NCBI RefSeq assembly: GCF_015645095.1
Contig: NZ_JADOTW010000016.1
Location: forward strand, 1 to 64,000
DNA length: 64,000 bases
Origin: Halomonas sp. 328
Lineage (GTDB): Bacteria > Pseudomonadota > Gammaproteobacteria > Pseudomonadales > Halomonadaceae
Reading direction: 5' to 3'
In this document: one piece after another, positions 26,639 through 35,534 of the stretch
Layout of the letters: each line of letters begins with the position of its first letter
How positions within the stretch are numbered: the first letter of the stretch is position 1
The notes under the pieces: model-generated
Told to the model about the DNA's origin: nothing
Database searches by the model: none
What the model saw: the letters and a program-made list of their open reading frames with translations, nothing else
Position numbers and translations under genes: made by a program

Positions 26639-27352
26639 TCAGCGGGGAATCAGCAGTACGATGCCGGAGATCAGCGCGAAGGTCAGCACCCCCAGGCGCA
26701 TGCGCCGGGCATCCAGGCGGTGATGCACCAGGCGGCTGGCGATGCTGCCCACGGCCAGGGCCGGCAGCAGGGCCAGGGCCCAGAGCCACTGGTGGGGCTG
26801 GAAGTGACCGGCCAGGGCGAGGATGGCCAGGGAGATCAGTTCGCCGACCAGGAAGCAGAGGGCGATGGTGGCGCGCAGCACCGGCCCCGGGCGGTGCTGA
26901 TAGAGCAGCGCCAGCGGCGGCCCACCGACCCCGGTGGCGGTCTCGGTGACCCCGGTGACCAGCCCCACCGCGGCACAGGCGCTGCGATTGGGCCGAAACA
27001 CCGGAGCGAAGAACCCCGCCAGCACGGCGAGGATGGTGGAGGCCCCGATCACCTGATTGAGCCCGTTGGTGGAGACCACCATCAGGATGCCCAGCCCCAC
27101 CAGGGTACCCGGCAGGCGTCCCAGGCTGACCCAACCCACCCCCTTCCAGTCGATGGCATCCCGCTCCCGCAGCCCCACATAGGCGTTGAGGGGCAGCATC
27201 AGGATCAGCAGGGCGACCGGCAGCAGATCCGGCCGCAGCAGCCCCATCACCGGCGCCACCACCAGGGCGAAGCCGATGCCCACGGCGCCCTGGATAAAGG
27301 CCGCCACGGCGGTGGTCAGGGCCAGGATCAGGAAGATCGAGACATCACCCAT
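26639..27352 (-). CDS. TauE/SafE-family permease
   Basis: 237 residues with about eight hydrophobic segments in two repeats, AAFIQGAVGIGFALVVAPV near the start and VTGVTETATGVGGPPLALL in the middle, both typical of TauE/SafE (PF01925) sulfonate or organic-anion exporters. Its start overlaps the end of the deaminase gene by 8 bp, so it is the third gene of the NCS2 permease-deaminase-TauE operon. Confidence 0.85.
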   Translation of the reverse strand: MGDVSIFLILALTTAVAAFIQGAVGIGFALVVAPVMGLLRPDLLPVALLILMLPLNAYVGLRERDAIDWKGVGWVSLGRLPGTLVGLGILMVVSTNGLNQVIGASTILAVLAGFFAPVFRPNRSACAAVGLVTGVTETATGVGGPPLALLYQHRPGPVLRATIALCFLVGELISLAILALAGHFQPHQWLWALALLPALAVGSIASRLVHHRLDARRMRLGVLTFALISGIVLLIPR

Positions 27353-28820
27353 GGCGCTGGCGCCTCGCGCTGTCGAGCGCCTCGGCGATCATCGCCTTGC
27401 CGCGGCTGCGGGCACGGTGCTCGCTGGCCTCGGGGTGGACGCGATAGATCGGGGCCCCGCGTACCGCGGCGGCGGCCTCGCGTACCTGGCGCAGCAGGGC
27501 CCGGGCATCCCACGCTAGGGGCCAGCCCTGCCAGAGGCGCAGGCGCCCGTTGGTGAAGACGGCGGTGATCTGGTCGCGGCTGGCATAGCGCACCAGCTCC
27601 CAGGGGCGATCCCAGGAGGGGGTCATCTCCGGCACCTCCAGATCCACCAGCAGGAAGTCGGCGGCCAGCCCCGAGGCGATCTCGCCGGTCAGGCCCTTGA
27701 GTCCGGCGGCATCGGCGCCGCCCCGGGTGGCCTGCTCCAGCCAGCGCCAGCCGCCGCCACAGGAGGAGTCGCCGCTGGCCAGCCCGAAGGCCAGCCGCTG
27801 GCTGGTCTCGGCGGCATCCATCAGCCGAAAGCCGTCGCTGCGGGTGCCGTCGGTGCCGAGGCCGACGCGAATGCCCAGCGCCGCCATCTGCAGGGCCGGG
27901 GCCACCGCATTGCCCTTCCAGCTGCTGGCCACCGGGTTGAAGGCCACCGCGGTATCGGTGTCGCGCAGCAGGTTGAGCTCGTCCGGGGTGACCAGGGTGG
28001 CGTGAGCCACCAGGGCCTGGGGCCCCAGGGCACCGACCGCATGCAGGTGCTCCAGGGGGCGCTGGCGGCGCGCCACCAGGGAGCGCTCCACCGCCTGCAG
28101 GTGCTCGTTGACATGGGTCTGGAAGATCCCCCCCGCCTCCGCGCAGAGCGCGGAGGCGGCATGCAGCATGGCGTCGCTGGCCACCTCGGGGATCGAGACC
28201 GCCAGCGACGGGCTCACCAGGGGGTGGGACCGCCACCGGGCGAGGTGGCCCTCGGCCCGCTTCAGGATCGTCGTCCTGGCCTCGGGGTCGGAGGCGCTGG
28301 CGCCTCCCCCCAGGTCATTGCAGATCATGCCCAGCACGCAGCGCAGGCCGGTCTCCTCGGCGGCCCGGGCGATGGCCGTCATGTCGGCGGCGGAACGGGT
28401 GCCGGCATCCACGGCGGTGGTGAAGCCACCGCGCAGGGCCTCCAGGGCCGCCAGCTTGGCCGACAGGTGCAGCAGCTCCTCGTCGAGGCTGGCCTCCAGG
28501 GGAATCCAGATGCGCTTGAAGATCTCCGAGGGCTCGCCGAACACCAGCGACTTGCCCAGGGACTGGGTCAGGTGGTGATGGGTATCGATCAGCCCCGGCA
28601 TTAGCAAGTGTCCCGGCAGTTCGATGGGCGTCAGCTCCGGGTGGCGGCGGCAGACCGCCGTGGCGTCACCGATTTCCTGGAAGCGTCCCCCGGCGATCAG
28701 CACCGCCTGGTTCGCCTGGCAGCCCTCGGGCAGCAGCACCTCCTCGGGCAGCAGCAGCAGGGTCTCGCCGCCGAGGCGGTCGGGGGTCAGTCCCGGTGCA
28801 GAATGGATCGGGTGCGTCAT
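27345..28820 (-). CDS. Amidohydrolase-family deaminase (purine or pterin type)
   Basis: 491 residues of the TrzN/SsnA/8-oxoguanine deaminase branch. Metal ligands: PGLIDTHHHLTQ (HxH), QTHVNEHLQAVE, LVAHATLVTPDEL and LGTDGTRSDGF (Asp). The neighbours are a nucleobase permease 3 bp upstream and a TauE permease, so the substrate is probably a purine-like base such as guanine, 8-oxoguanine or isoxanthopterin. The product range of this family is wide, so the exact reaction is open. Confidence 0.82.
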   Translation of the reverse strand: MTHPIHSAPGLTPDRLGGETLLLLPEEVLLPEGCQANQAVLIAGGRFQEIGDATAVCRRHPELTPIELPGHLLMPGLIDTHHHLTQSLGKSLVFGEPSEIFKRIWIPLEASLDEELLHLSAKLAALEALRGGFTTAVDAGTRSAADMTAIARAAEETGLRCVLGMICNDLGGGASASDPEARTTILKRAEGHLARWRSHPLVSPSLAVSIPEVASDAMLHAASALCAEAGGIFQTHVNEHLQAVERSLVARRQRPLEHLHAVGALGPQALVAHATLVTPDELNLLRDTDTAVAFNPVASSWKGNAVAPALQMAALGIRVGLGTDGTRSDGFRLMDAAETSQRLAFGLASGDSSCGGGWRWLEQATRGGADAAGLKGLTGEIASGLAADFLLVDLEVPEMTPSWDRPWELVRYASRDQITAVFTNGRLRLWQGWPLAWDARALLRQVREAAAAVRGAPIYRVHPEASEHRARSRGKAMIAEALDSARRQRHG

Positions 28821-28823
28821 GCC

Positions 28824-30194
28824 TTAGTCTCCCTTGGAGGCTTCGAGGGGAGCCGCTTCGCCGCCATTGCTTGGCCGGCGCGAGGCGCCCAGGTGATGGA
28901 AGAGGATATTCACCAGCACCGCGGTCAGGGTGCCCATGGCCAGGCCATTGCCCAGCACGATCTGCAGGTGGGAGGGGAAGGCGCTGTAGAAGCCCGGCAC
29001 CACGATGGGTAGGATGCCCATGGCCAGGGCCGCGGCCAGGGTGTACATGTTGCCGTTCTGGTTGAAGTCCACCTTGCGCAGGATATTGATGCCCATGACG
29101 CCGATGATGGCGAAGACGATCACCGCGGTGCCGGCCACCACGGCGGTGGGGATGGCGTAGGCCAGACGACCCAGGGGAGCGAGCAGGGCCAGCAGCACCA
29201 GCATGGCGCCGGCGGCGATGGTGACATAGCGGGAGCGCACCCCGGTGGCGCGGATGATGCCGATGTTCTCGCCACTGGTGATGATCAGCGAGGTGCCGAA
29301 GCAGCCGCCGAACAGCGAGCCCAGGGCATCGGCGCGGATATTGCGCGGCACGATGGCCTTGTGGTCACCCTTGCGCTCGACGATCTCGGCGGTGGCCAGG
29401 GTCTGGCCGGTGGCTTCGGTCATCGACACCACGCAGAAGATGATCAGTGGCAGGGAGGCGAAGAGATCGAACTTCGGCATGCCGAAGGGGAAGGGCTGGG
29501 GGACGGCGATCATCGGGCCGGTGAGCACGCCATCGAAGCTCATGGCCCCGCTCAACACGGCGACCGCGGCGCCGGCCAGCAGGCCCAGCATCACGGCGAT
29601 GCGCTGCCAGACACCGCTGAAGCAGCGGGCGAAGAGCACGGTACAGGCGATGGTGACCAGGGCCAGGGCGATGCTGCCCATGCTGGCGAATCCCGCCGAG
29701 TCGGGGCGCCCGGTGATCAGGCCGCCGAAGATGCGGATCAGGTTGACCGCCACCAGCAGCAGCATGGTGCCGATGACGATGGGCGGGAAGAATCTCAGTA
29801 GCCGGGTGAAGAAGGGCAGGGCCAGGAAGTAGAAGAGCCCGGTGAGGATCACCGCGCCGGTGGCGGTCTGCAGGTCGGTGGCCTGGGCGATGGCCAGGAA
29901 GATCACCAGGGGCGCGCCGCCGGGCACCTGCACGAAGGGCAGGCGGGCGCCGAAGCCGCCGGCCCCCACTGACTGCAGGATCCCGGCCAGGCCGCAGGCC
30001 AGGAAGATGGCACTCATCAGGCCGACGGTGACATGGTCCGGCAGCTCCAGGGTATGGCCGATCAGGAAGGCGGCGGTAATGGGGGCGGCCGCCATCACCA
30101 GCACATGCTGGAAACCGTAGAGGAGCATGGTGCCCAGGGGCAGGCACTCATCCACCGGCTCGACCGCCTCGGTTGGCTTGGGGGTGGTAGTCAT
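28824..30194 (-). CDS. NCS2-family nucleobase:cation symporter
   Basis: 456 residues with about 12-14 membrane segments. The family signature around ITSGENIGIIRATGVRSRYV and the N-terminal YGFQHVLVMAAAPI place it in the xanthine/uracil permease group. The ATG at 30194 has AGAGGA 7 bases upstream; a GTG nine codons earlier lacks one. First gene of a three-gene operon with the deaminase, divergent from the LysR gene. Substrate likely a purine. Confidence 0.9.
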   Translation of the reverse strand: MTTTPKPTEAVEPVDECLPLGTMLLYGFQHVLVMAAAPITAAFLIGHTLELPDHVTVGLMSAIFLACGLAGILQSVGAGGFGARLPFVQVPGGAPLVIFLAIAQATDLQTATGAVILTGLFYFLALPFFTRLLRFFPPIVIGTMLLLVAVNLIRIFGGLITGRPDSAGFASMGSIALALVTIACTVLFARCFSGVWQRIAVMLGLLAGAAVAVLSGAMSFDGVLTGPMIAVPQPFPFGMPKFDLFASLPLIIFCVVSMTEATGQTLATAEIVERKGDHKAIVPRNIRADALGSLFGGCFGTSLIITSGENIGIIRATGVRSRYVTIAAGAMLVLLALLAPLGRLAYAIPTAVVAGTAVIVFAIIGVMGINILRKVDFNQNGNMYTLAAALAMGILPIVVPGFYSAFPSHLQIVLGNGLAMGTLTAVLVNILFHHLGASRRPSNGGEAAPLEASKGD

Positions 30195-30299
30195 CACGAG
30201 TCCTCTTGTTGTTGTGATCACCGGCCGCGGGGAGAGGGCCGGTACCTCAACCCTAGCGAGCCCCTATGTTCTGTTCCATAATATTGTTTCGCATTGATC

Positions 30300-30316
30300 G
30301 TTGCCGAAATGGCAAC
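30300..30316 (+). promoter_or_regulatory. Candidate LysR-type operator (T-N11-A)
   Basis: GTTGCC (30300-30305) and GGCAAC (30311-30316) are a perfect inverted repeat with a 5-base spacer, giving the T-N11-A form of LysR boxes. It lies 18 bases before the lysR ATG and 106 bases before the permease ATG on the other strand, the usual place for a regulator controlling itself and a divergent operon. Confidence 0.6.
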
Positions 30317-30333
30317 AGTTGGCGGAGGGGAAG

Positions 30334-31242
30334 ATGCACCTGCTGTTGCCGGGATTGCGCTACTTCGAGGAGGTCGCCCGCCAGGGCTCGCTGCGCCGGG
30401 CCGCGGAGCGGTTGCACGTGGCCGCCTCGGCGGTGAATCGCCAGATCCTCAAGCTGGAAGACGAGCTGGGGGTGCCGCTCTTTGAGCGGCTGCCTCGGGG
30501 GTTGAGGCTCTCCCCTGCCGGGGAGCTGTTGCTCGAACAGGTACGCCAGTGGCAGCGCGACGAGCGAGGGCTACAGGAAGAGTTGGGGGAGATTCGCGGC
30601 AGTGGCTGTGCCGAGGTGCGGATCGCCAGCGTCGAGTCGCTGACCGACCAATTGCTGCCGGAGGTACTGACGGAGTTTCGTCACGCCTTTCCGCGGGTGC
30701 GCTTCGTGATCACCACCGGCATGACCGATGCCATCCTCGAGCGGGTGGCCACCGGCGAGGCCGATATCGGCCTGTGCATCAACCCGCCGACGCTGCCCAA
30801 GATTCGCGTGATCGAGCAGGTCGAGCTGGAGTTCGGCGCCGTCATGGCGCCGGAGCATCCCCTGGCGACGCAGGCCACGGTGAGCCTCGAGGCGTGCCTG
30901 GCCTATCCGGCGATCCTGCCCGACAGCGAGATGTTCCATGGCTCGACCCTGCAGCAGGTGCTGGCGCGGGCCGATCTCGAGGCGGCCCCCTATGTGGCCT
31001 GCAATCGTATCCTGGGCATCAAGTCGATGGCCCGGGCGGGACTGGGCGTGGCCTTCCTGAATCGTCTCGATATCGCCCGGGAACTGGTCCATGGCGAGCT
31101 GCTGTTTCGGCCGCTGCGAGAGCACGCTATCGCCAAGGCCCGGCTCAGCCTCTGCGCGCATAGCGATCGTGATCTGCCGCTGGCCACCGGGGTGCTGGTG
31201 GAGCGGCTGGGGGAGGCGATGCGGGCCATCGAGCCGGGGTAG
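30334..31242 (+). CDS. LysR-family transcriptional regulator
   Basis: 302 residues: an N-terminal winged helix (RYFEEVARQGSLRRAAERLHVAASAVNRQILKLE region, helix-turn-helix at about 18-40) and a substrate-binding effector domain. Divergent from the permease-deaminase-TauE operon, so it probably controls it, with a purine-like inducer. The ATG at 30334 has GGAGGGG upstream; the TTG at 30301 overlaps the operator and is less likely. Confidence 0.88.
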   Translation: MHLLLPGLRYFEEVARQGSLRRAAERLHVAASAVNRQILKLEDELGVPLFERLPRGLRLSPAGELLLEQVRQWQRDERGLQEELGEIRGSGCAEVRIASVESLTDQLLPEVLTEFRHAFPRVRFVITTGMTDAILERVATGEADIGLCINPPTLPKIRVIEQVELEFGAVMAPEHPLATQATVSLEACLAYPAILPDSEMFHGSTLQQVLARADLEAAPYVACNRILGIKSMARAGLGVAFLNRLDIARELVHGELLFRPLREHAIAKARLSLCAHSDRDLPLATGVLVERLGEAMRAIEPG

Positions 31243-31279
31243 TGCCGGCCTCGAATGCGTCGTCAGACCCCAAACGCAA

Positions 31280-31304
31280 AGACCCGCGGCCAGGCCGCGG
31301 GTCT
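31280..31304. terminator. Hairpin terminator between lysR and the iron-binding protein gene
   Basis: GACCCGCGGC (31281-31290) pairs perfectly with GCCGCGGGTC (31294-31303), loop CAG. It serves the converging genes; little T run. Confidence 0.65.
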
Positions 31305-31330
31305 CGGGAGTACCGGTTAAGGCGTAACGC

Positions 31331-32359
31331 TTAACGCCAGCCGACGCGGTCGAAGATGCGTACCGCTTCCGGGTTGTTCTCGCCCAGGACGCTGATATTC
31401 AGGTCATCCTTCTTGAAGTCGCCCCAGGACTCCAGCACCGGATCCTTGTTGATGCCGTCCACCACCGGGAACTCGTAGTTGCGAGCCGCCAGCACTTCCT
31501 GGGCCTCGTCGGAGGCGAGGAACTCCAGGAAACGGATGGCGTTGTCGCGGTTCGGTGCGCCGCTGACCACGCCGGCACCGCCCACGTTGATGTGGGTGCC
31601 GCGATCGTCCTGGTTGGGGAAGAGGATGCCCACCTTGCGTGCCGCTTCGCGATCCGCCTCGTCGTCGGAGTGCAGCAGGCGCACGTAGTAGTAGTGGTTG
31701 GCGACCGCCAGGTCGCACTCGCCGCTGGCCGCGCCGCGGATCTGGTCGGTATCGCCGCCCTCGGGCTGGCGCGCCATGTTGTTGACCACGCCCCGGGCCC
31801 AGGCTTCGGCCTCTTCGGCACCATGGTGCTCGATCATCGAGGCCAGCAGGGACTGGTTGTAGATGTTGTTGGAGGAGCGGATGCAGATCTGCCCCTCGAA
31901 GCGCGGATCGGCCAGGTCTTCGTAGCTGCTGATCTCGCTGGGGTCGAAGGCCTCGCGGTTGTAGTAGATGGCGCGGGCGCGCTGGCTGAAGCCGAACCAC
32001 AGGCCTTCCGGATGACGCATGGTCTCCGGCAGACGCTCGTTGAGGACGTCGGACTCGATGGCCTGGAAGATGCCGTCCTGCTCGGCGCGCCACAGACGGC
32101 CGGCATCGACGGTGATCATCACGTCCGCCGGGCTGGCCACGCCCTCACGGGCCATGCGCTGCAGCAGCTGATCGGAGTCGCCCTCCAGCACATTGACCTC
32201 GATGCCGGTCGCCTCGGTGAAGGCCTGATAGAGAATCGCATCCGAGTCGTAGTGACGCGCCGAGTAGATGTTGACCTCGTCGGCGGCGACCTGGGAAGCG
32301 AAGGCCGAGCCGGCCATCAGCATGGCGATGGTGGTGGCGAGACGGTGACGGTTGAGCAT
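31331..32359 (-). CDS. fbpA: Fe(3+) ABC transporter periplasmic binding protein
   Basis: 342 residues with a signal peptide ending near ASQVAA (about residue 26) and mature start DEVNIYSARHYDSD. It belongs to the FbpA/FutA/AfuA ferric-binding group; the tyrosine cluster NHYYYVRLLH near residue 225 is the usual iron-ligand site. Other parts of the transporter (fbpC, fbpB) lie next to it but on different strands. A Fur-like site lies upstream. Confidence 0.92.
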   Translation of the reverse strand: MLNRHRLATTIAMLMAGSAFASQVAADEVNIYSARHYDSDAILYQAFTEATGIEVNVLEGDSDQLLQRMAREGVASPADVMITVDAGRLWRAEQDGIFQAIESDVLNERLPETMRHPEGLWFGFSQRARAIYYNREAFDPSEISSYEDLADPRFEGQICIRSSNNIYNQSLLASMIEHHGAEEAEAWARGVVNNMARQPEGGDTDQIRGAASGECDLAVANHYYYVRLLHSDDEADREAARKVGILFPNQDDRGTHINVGGAGVVSGAPNRDNAIRFLEFLASDEAQEVLAARNYEFPVVDGINKDPVLESWGDFKKDDLNISVLGENNPEAVRIFDRVGWR

Positions 32360-32395
32360 CGAGCACCTCAGTCAATTGGGTGGAATTTCTTCTAG

Positions 32396-32429
32396 AATGA
32401 TAATGGTTTGTATTAGTTTCACTATCATT
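32396..32429 (-). promoter_or_regulatory. Possible Fur-binding region upstream of fbpA
   Basis: AATGATA (32396-32402) and TATCATT (32423-32429) are inverted half-sites typical of Fur boxes in an AT-rich patch of otherwise GC-rich sequence, 37-70 bases before the fbpA start. The space between is longer than in a standard 19-bp box, so it may be two overlapping imperfect sites. Confidence 0.45.
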
Positions 32430-32568
32430 GAACAGCTTCGCCTTCGCTTCGTCAATACTCCACCGCGACACCGGGATGAGAATGCGAGTAAAAGGTAACC
32501 GCACTTGTCACTTTCTCGCGTAAGATGGGCAGACACTCATTCGTCGTTGAACCTGATCGTTCGAGCCT

Positions 32569-33687
32569 ATGACCAGCACCGAGCCCCTCGCCGATATTGC
32601 CCAGGCCGCGCCGCACCCCGCCGGCGCGCTCTCTATGCAGCGTGTGCGTCACGCTTACGGAAACCACACGGCCGTCCATGAGGTCAGCCTGGAAATGGCG
32701 CCGGGGGAGGTGGTCTGCCTGCTGGGCCCCTCCGGCTGCGGCAAGACCACCCTGCTGCGGGTGGCCGCCGGCCTGGAACCCCTGCAGCAGGGCGAGGTGT
32801 TCCTGGGGGGCGAGCGGATCGCCGGGCCGGGGCTGCGCCACCTGCCGCCGGAGAAGCGCAACGTGGGCCTGGCCTTCCAGGACTCGGCGCTCTTCCCGCA
32901 CCTGACGGTACTCGACAACGTCACCTTCGGCCTCGAGGGACAGCCCGCCAAGCTGCGCCAGCAGCGCGCCCTGACCCTGCTCGAGCAGTTGGGCATGGCC
33001 GGCTACGCCAAGAGCTATCCGCACATGCTCTCCGGGGGCCAGCAGCAGCGGGTCGCCCTGGCCCGAGCCCTGGCGCCGGCGCCCCAGCTGATGCTGCTGG
33101 ACGAGCCCTTCTCCAGCCTGGATGCCCGGCTGCGCGATCGCATTCGCGACGATACCCTGCACGTGCTCAAGAAGGTCGGTGCCGCCACCCTGCTGGTGAC
33201 CCACGACCCGGAAGAGGCGATGTTCATGGCCGATCGCATCGCCCTGATGCGCGACGGTCGCATCGTGCAGATGGGCACGCCCCAGGAGCTCTACTGCGCC
33301 CCCCAGGACCCCTTCGTGGTGACCTTCTTCGGCGAGGTGAACGAGTGGCGGGGGGAGGTGCGCAACGGCGTGGTGCAGACCCCGGTGGGGCCGGTGCGGG
33401 CCAAGGGACTGCCCGAAGGCAGTGCCGCCCTGGTGCTGATGCGCCCCGAGGCGCTCAGCGTCACGGCCCTGGAGGCGCCCGCCGATCACGGCGCCAGCCA
33501 TGTGGTGATGGCGCGGCTACTGGGGCGCTCCAGCCTGCTGCATATCTGCGCCCACTGGCCGGACGGCGAGCATCACCTGCATGCCCGGGTGCCGGGGGTC
33601 TTCCTGCCCGAGGAGGGCCAGCCGGTCAGCCTGACCCTGGATCCCTCACAGGTCTTCGTCTTTGGCGACGACGCTGCCGGGGCGTGA
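32569..33687 (+). CDS. fbpC: Fe(3+) ABC transporter ATP-binding protein
   Basis: 372 residues: Walker A GPSGCGKTT, Q-loop FQDSALFPHLTV, signature LSGGQQQR, Walker B LMLLDEPFSSLD, switch His in VTHDPEEAM, then a C-terminal regulatory (TOBE-like) domain from about residue 245. This is the FbpC type. It is divergent from fbpA, sharing the 209-bp promoter region, and converges with fbpB, overlapping it by 42 bp at the 3' ends. Confidence 0.9.
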   Translation: MTSTEPLADIAQAAPHPAGALSMQRVRHAYGNHTAVHEVSLEMAPGEVVCLLGPSGCGKTTLLRVAAGLEPLQQGEVFLGGERIAGPGLRHLPPEKRNVGLAFQDSALFPHLTVLDNVTFGLEGQPAKLRQQRALTLLEQLGMAGYAKSYPHMLSGGQQQRVALARALAPAPQLMLLDEPFSSLDARLRDRIRDDTLHVLKKVGAATLLVTHDPEEAMFMADRIALMRDGRIVQMGTPQELYCAPQDPFVVTFFGEVNEWRGEVRNGVVQTPVGPVRAKGLPEGSAALVLMRPEALSVTALEAPADHGASHVVMARLLGRSSLLHICAHWPDGEHHLHARVPGVFLPEEGQPVSLTLDPSQVFVFGDDAAGA

Positions 33688-35346
33688 GCGGCGCATCGCC
33701 AGGCTCAGCAGGATCACCGGAATGATGCCCACCACCACGATGGCCAGGGAGGCGGTCGAGGCCTCGGCGAGGCGCTCGTCCGAGGCCAGGTTGTAGGCGC
33801 GCACCGCCAGGGTGTCGAAGTTGAAGGGGCGCAGGATGATGGTCGCCGGCAATTCCTTCATCACGTCGACGAAGACCAGGATGCCCGCCGCCAGCAGGCT
33901 GCCGCGCATCAGCGGGGTATGGACCCGACGCAGGGTGCCCCCGGCGGTCTGTCCCAGGGTGCGGGAGGCGGCATCCATGGAGGGGGTCACCTTGCCGAGG
34001 CTCGCCTCGATGGTGTTGAAAGAGACCGCCAGGAAGCGCACCACATAGGCGTAGACCAGGATAAAGGCCGAGCCGCTGAAGATCAGGCCGGCGATGGTGC
34101 CGTAGTGGGCGTAGAGGAACTCGTTGAGGCGGTTATCCAGCCAGGCGAAGGGGATCAGGATGCCCACCGCCACCACCGACCCGGGGATGGCATAGCCCAG
34201 GGAGGCGATCCGGGTGGCGGTGCGGGTCAGCGGCGTCCTGCTGAGGCGCGCCCCATAGCTGAGCACCACCGCCAGGATCACCGCCATCAAGGCCGCCAGG
34301 GTCGCCAGGATCAGGCTGTTGCGGGCGAAGCCGATAAAGCGCCGGCCTAACAGGGCATCGCCCTGGCTGACGGCCATCTCCAGCAGCAGCAGGCTGGGAA
34401 TCAGGAAGCCGACCAGCACCGGCAGGGCGCAGGCCAGGAAGGCCCCCAGGCTACGCAGGCCGCCCAGCCGATACTCCGGCAACTGTTGGTAGCGGCTCGA
34501 GGTATGGAAATACTGGCGCTTGCCGCGGGACCAGCGCTCCAGCAACACGAAGGTCATCACGAACAGCAGCAGGCAGGCGGCCAGCTGGGCCGCGGCCACC
34601 GGTTCGCCCAGGCCGAACCAGGTGCGGTAGATCCCGGTGGTAAAGGTATCCACGCCGAAGAACTGCACCGCGCCGAACTCGTTGAGGGTCTCCATCAGCG
34701 CCAGGGAGACGCCGCCGACGATCGCCGGGCGCGCCAGGGGCACGGCGATGCCCGAGAAGAGCCGCCAGGGCCCCCGGCCCAGGGTGCGTCCCACGTCCAG
34801 CACGCAGACCGACTGCTCCAGGAAGGCGGCCCGGGCCAGCATATAGACATAGGGGTAGAGGACCAGGGTGATCAGGGTGGCGGCGCCCCCCAGGGAGCGG
34901 ATATTGGGGAAGTAGTAGTCGCCGCGCCCCCAGTCGAAGAACTCGCGTAGCCAGCTCTGCAGGGGGCCCGCATACTGCAGGAAGTCGGTATAGGCGTAGG
35001 CGATCACATAGGTGGGCACCGCCAGGGGAAGCAGCAGGGCCCATTCGAAGATCCGTCGCCCCGGGAAGCGGCACATCACCACCAGCCAGGCGGTGCCGGT
35101 GCCGATGATCGCCGTGCCCAGGCCCACGCAGAGCACCAGGATCAGGGTATTGGTCAGGTAGCGGGGCAGCACGGTACTGGCCAGGTGCTGCCAGACGCCC
35201 CCGGTGGGCATGAAGACATGGGCCAGTATCGTGAGCACCGGCAGGGCCACCACCGCGGCGATCAGCAGGGTGAGCAGGGTCCAGGCGCTGACATGGGGCA
35301 GGAATCGGCGGCTCGGCGCCGCGGGCTGGCGGGTGGAGTGGTTCAA
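33646..35346 (-). CDS. fbpB: Fe(3+) ABC transporter permease (double-length)
   Basis: 566 residues with about 12 membrane helices, two fused permease domains as in FbpB/SfuB, each with a cytoplasmic loop such as LDVGRTLGRGPWRLFSGIAVPLARP and MDAASRTLGQTAGGTLRRVHTPLMRG. No ATG fits; the TTG at 35346 has AGGAGG (35352-35357, read on the minus strand) 5 bases upstream. An ATG 30 codons earlier lacks any binding site. Probably works with fbpA and fbpC. Confidence 0.88.
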   Translation of the reverse strand: MNHSTRQPAAPSRRFLPHVSAWTLLTLLIAAVVALPVLTILAHVFMPTGGVWQHLASTVLPRYLTNTLILVLCVGLGTAIIGTGTAWLVVMCRFPGRRIFEWALLLPLAVPTYVIAYAYTDFLQYAGPLQSWLREFFDWGRGDYYFPNIRSLGGAATLITLVLYPYVYMLARAAFLEQSVCVLDVGRTLGRGPWRLFSGIAVPLARPAIVGGVSLALMETLNEFGAVQFFGVDTFTTGIYRTWFGLGEPVAAAQLAACLLLFVMTFVLLERWSRGKRQYFHTSSRYQQLPEYRLGGLRSLGAFLACALPVLVGFLIPSLLLLEMAVSQGDALLGRRFIGFARNSLILATLAALMAVILAVVLSYGARLSRTPLTRTATRIASLGYAIPGSVVAVGILIPFAWLDNRLNEFLYAHYGTIAGLIFSGSAFILVYAYVVRFLAVSFNTIEASLGKVTPSMDAASRTLGQTAGGTLRRVHTPLMRGSLLAAGILVFVDVMKELPATIILRPFNFDTLAVRAYNLASDERLAEASTASLAIVVVGIIPVILLSLAMRRSRPGSVVAKDEDL

Positions 35347-35534
35347 GAGGGCCTCCTGCCGGAGCACGACACGGGGTGAAATGGGAGTGAATGACAGCGG
35401 CGAATCATAGCAGTTAGGGTCCGCGTTAGCAGCCATGGCGATGACCCGGCCATCACGCTGGCCTTGCCGGGATGGCCAGCCGCCTCGCCTGCCCCTCTCC
35501 ACTACCCGTACTGATGAGTCCAGGAGGTTGTCCC

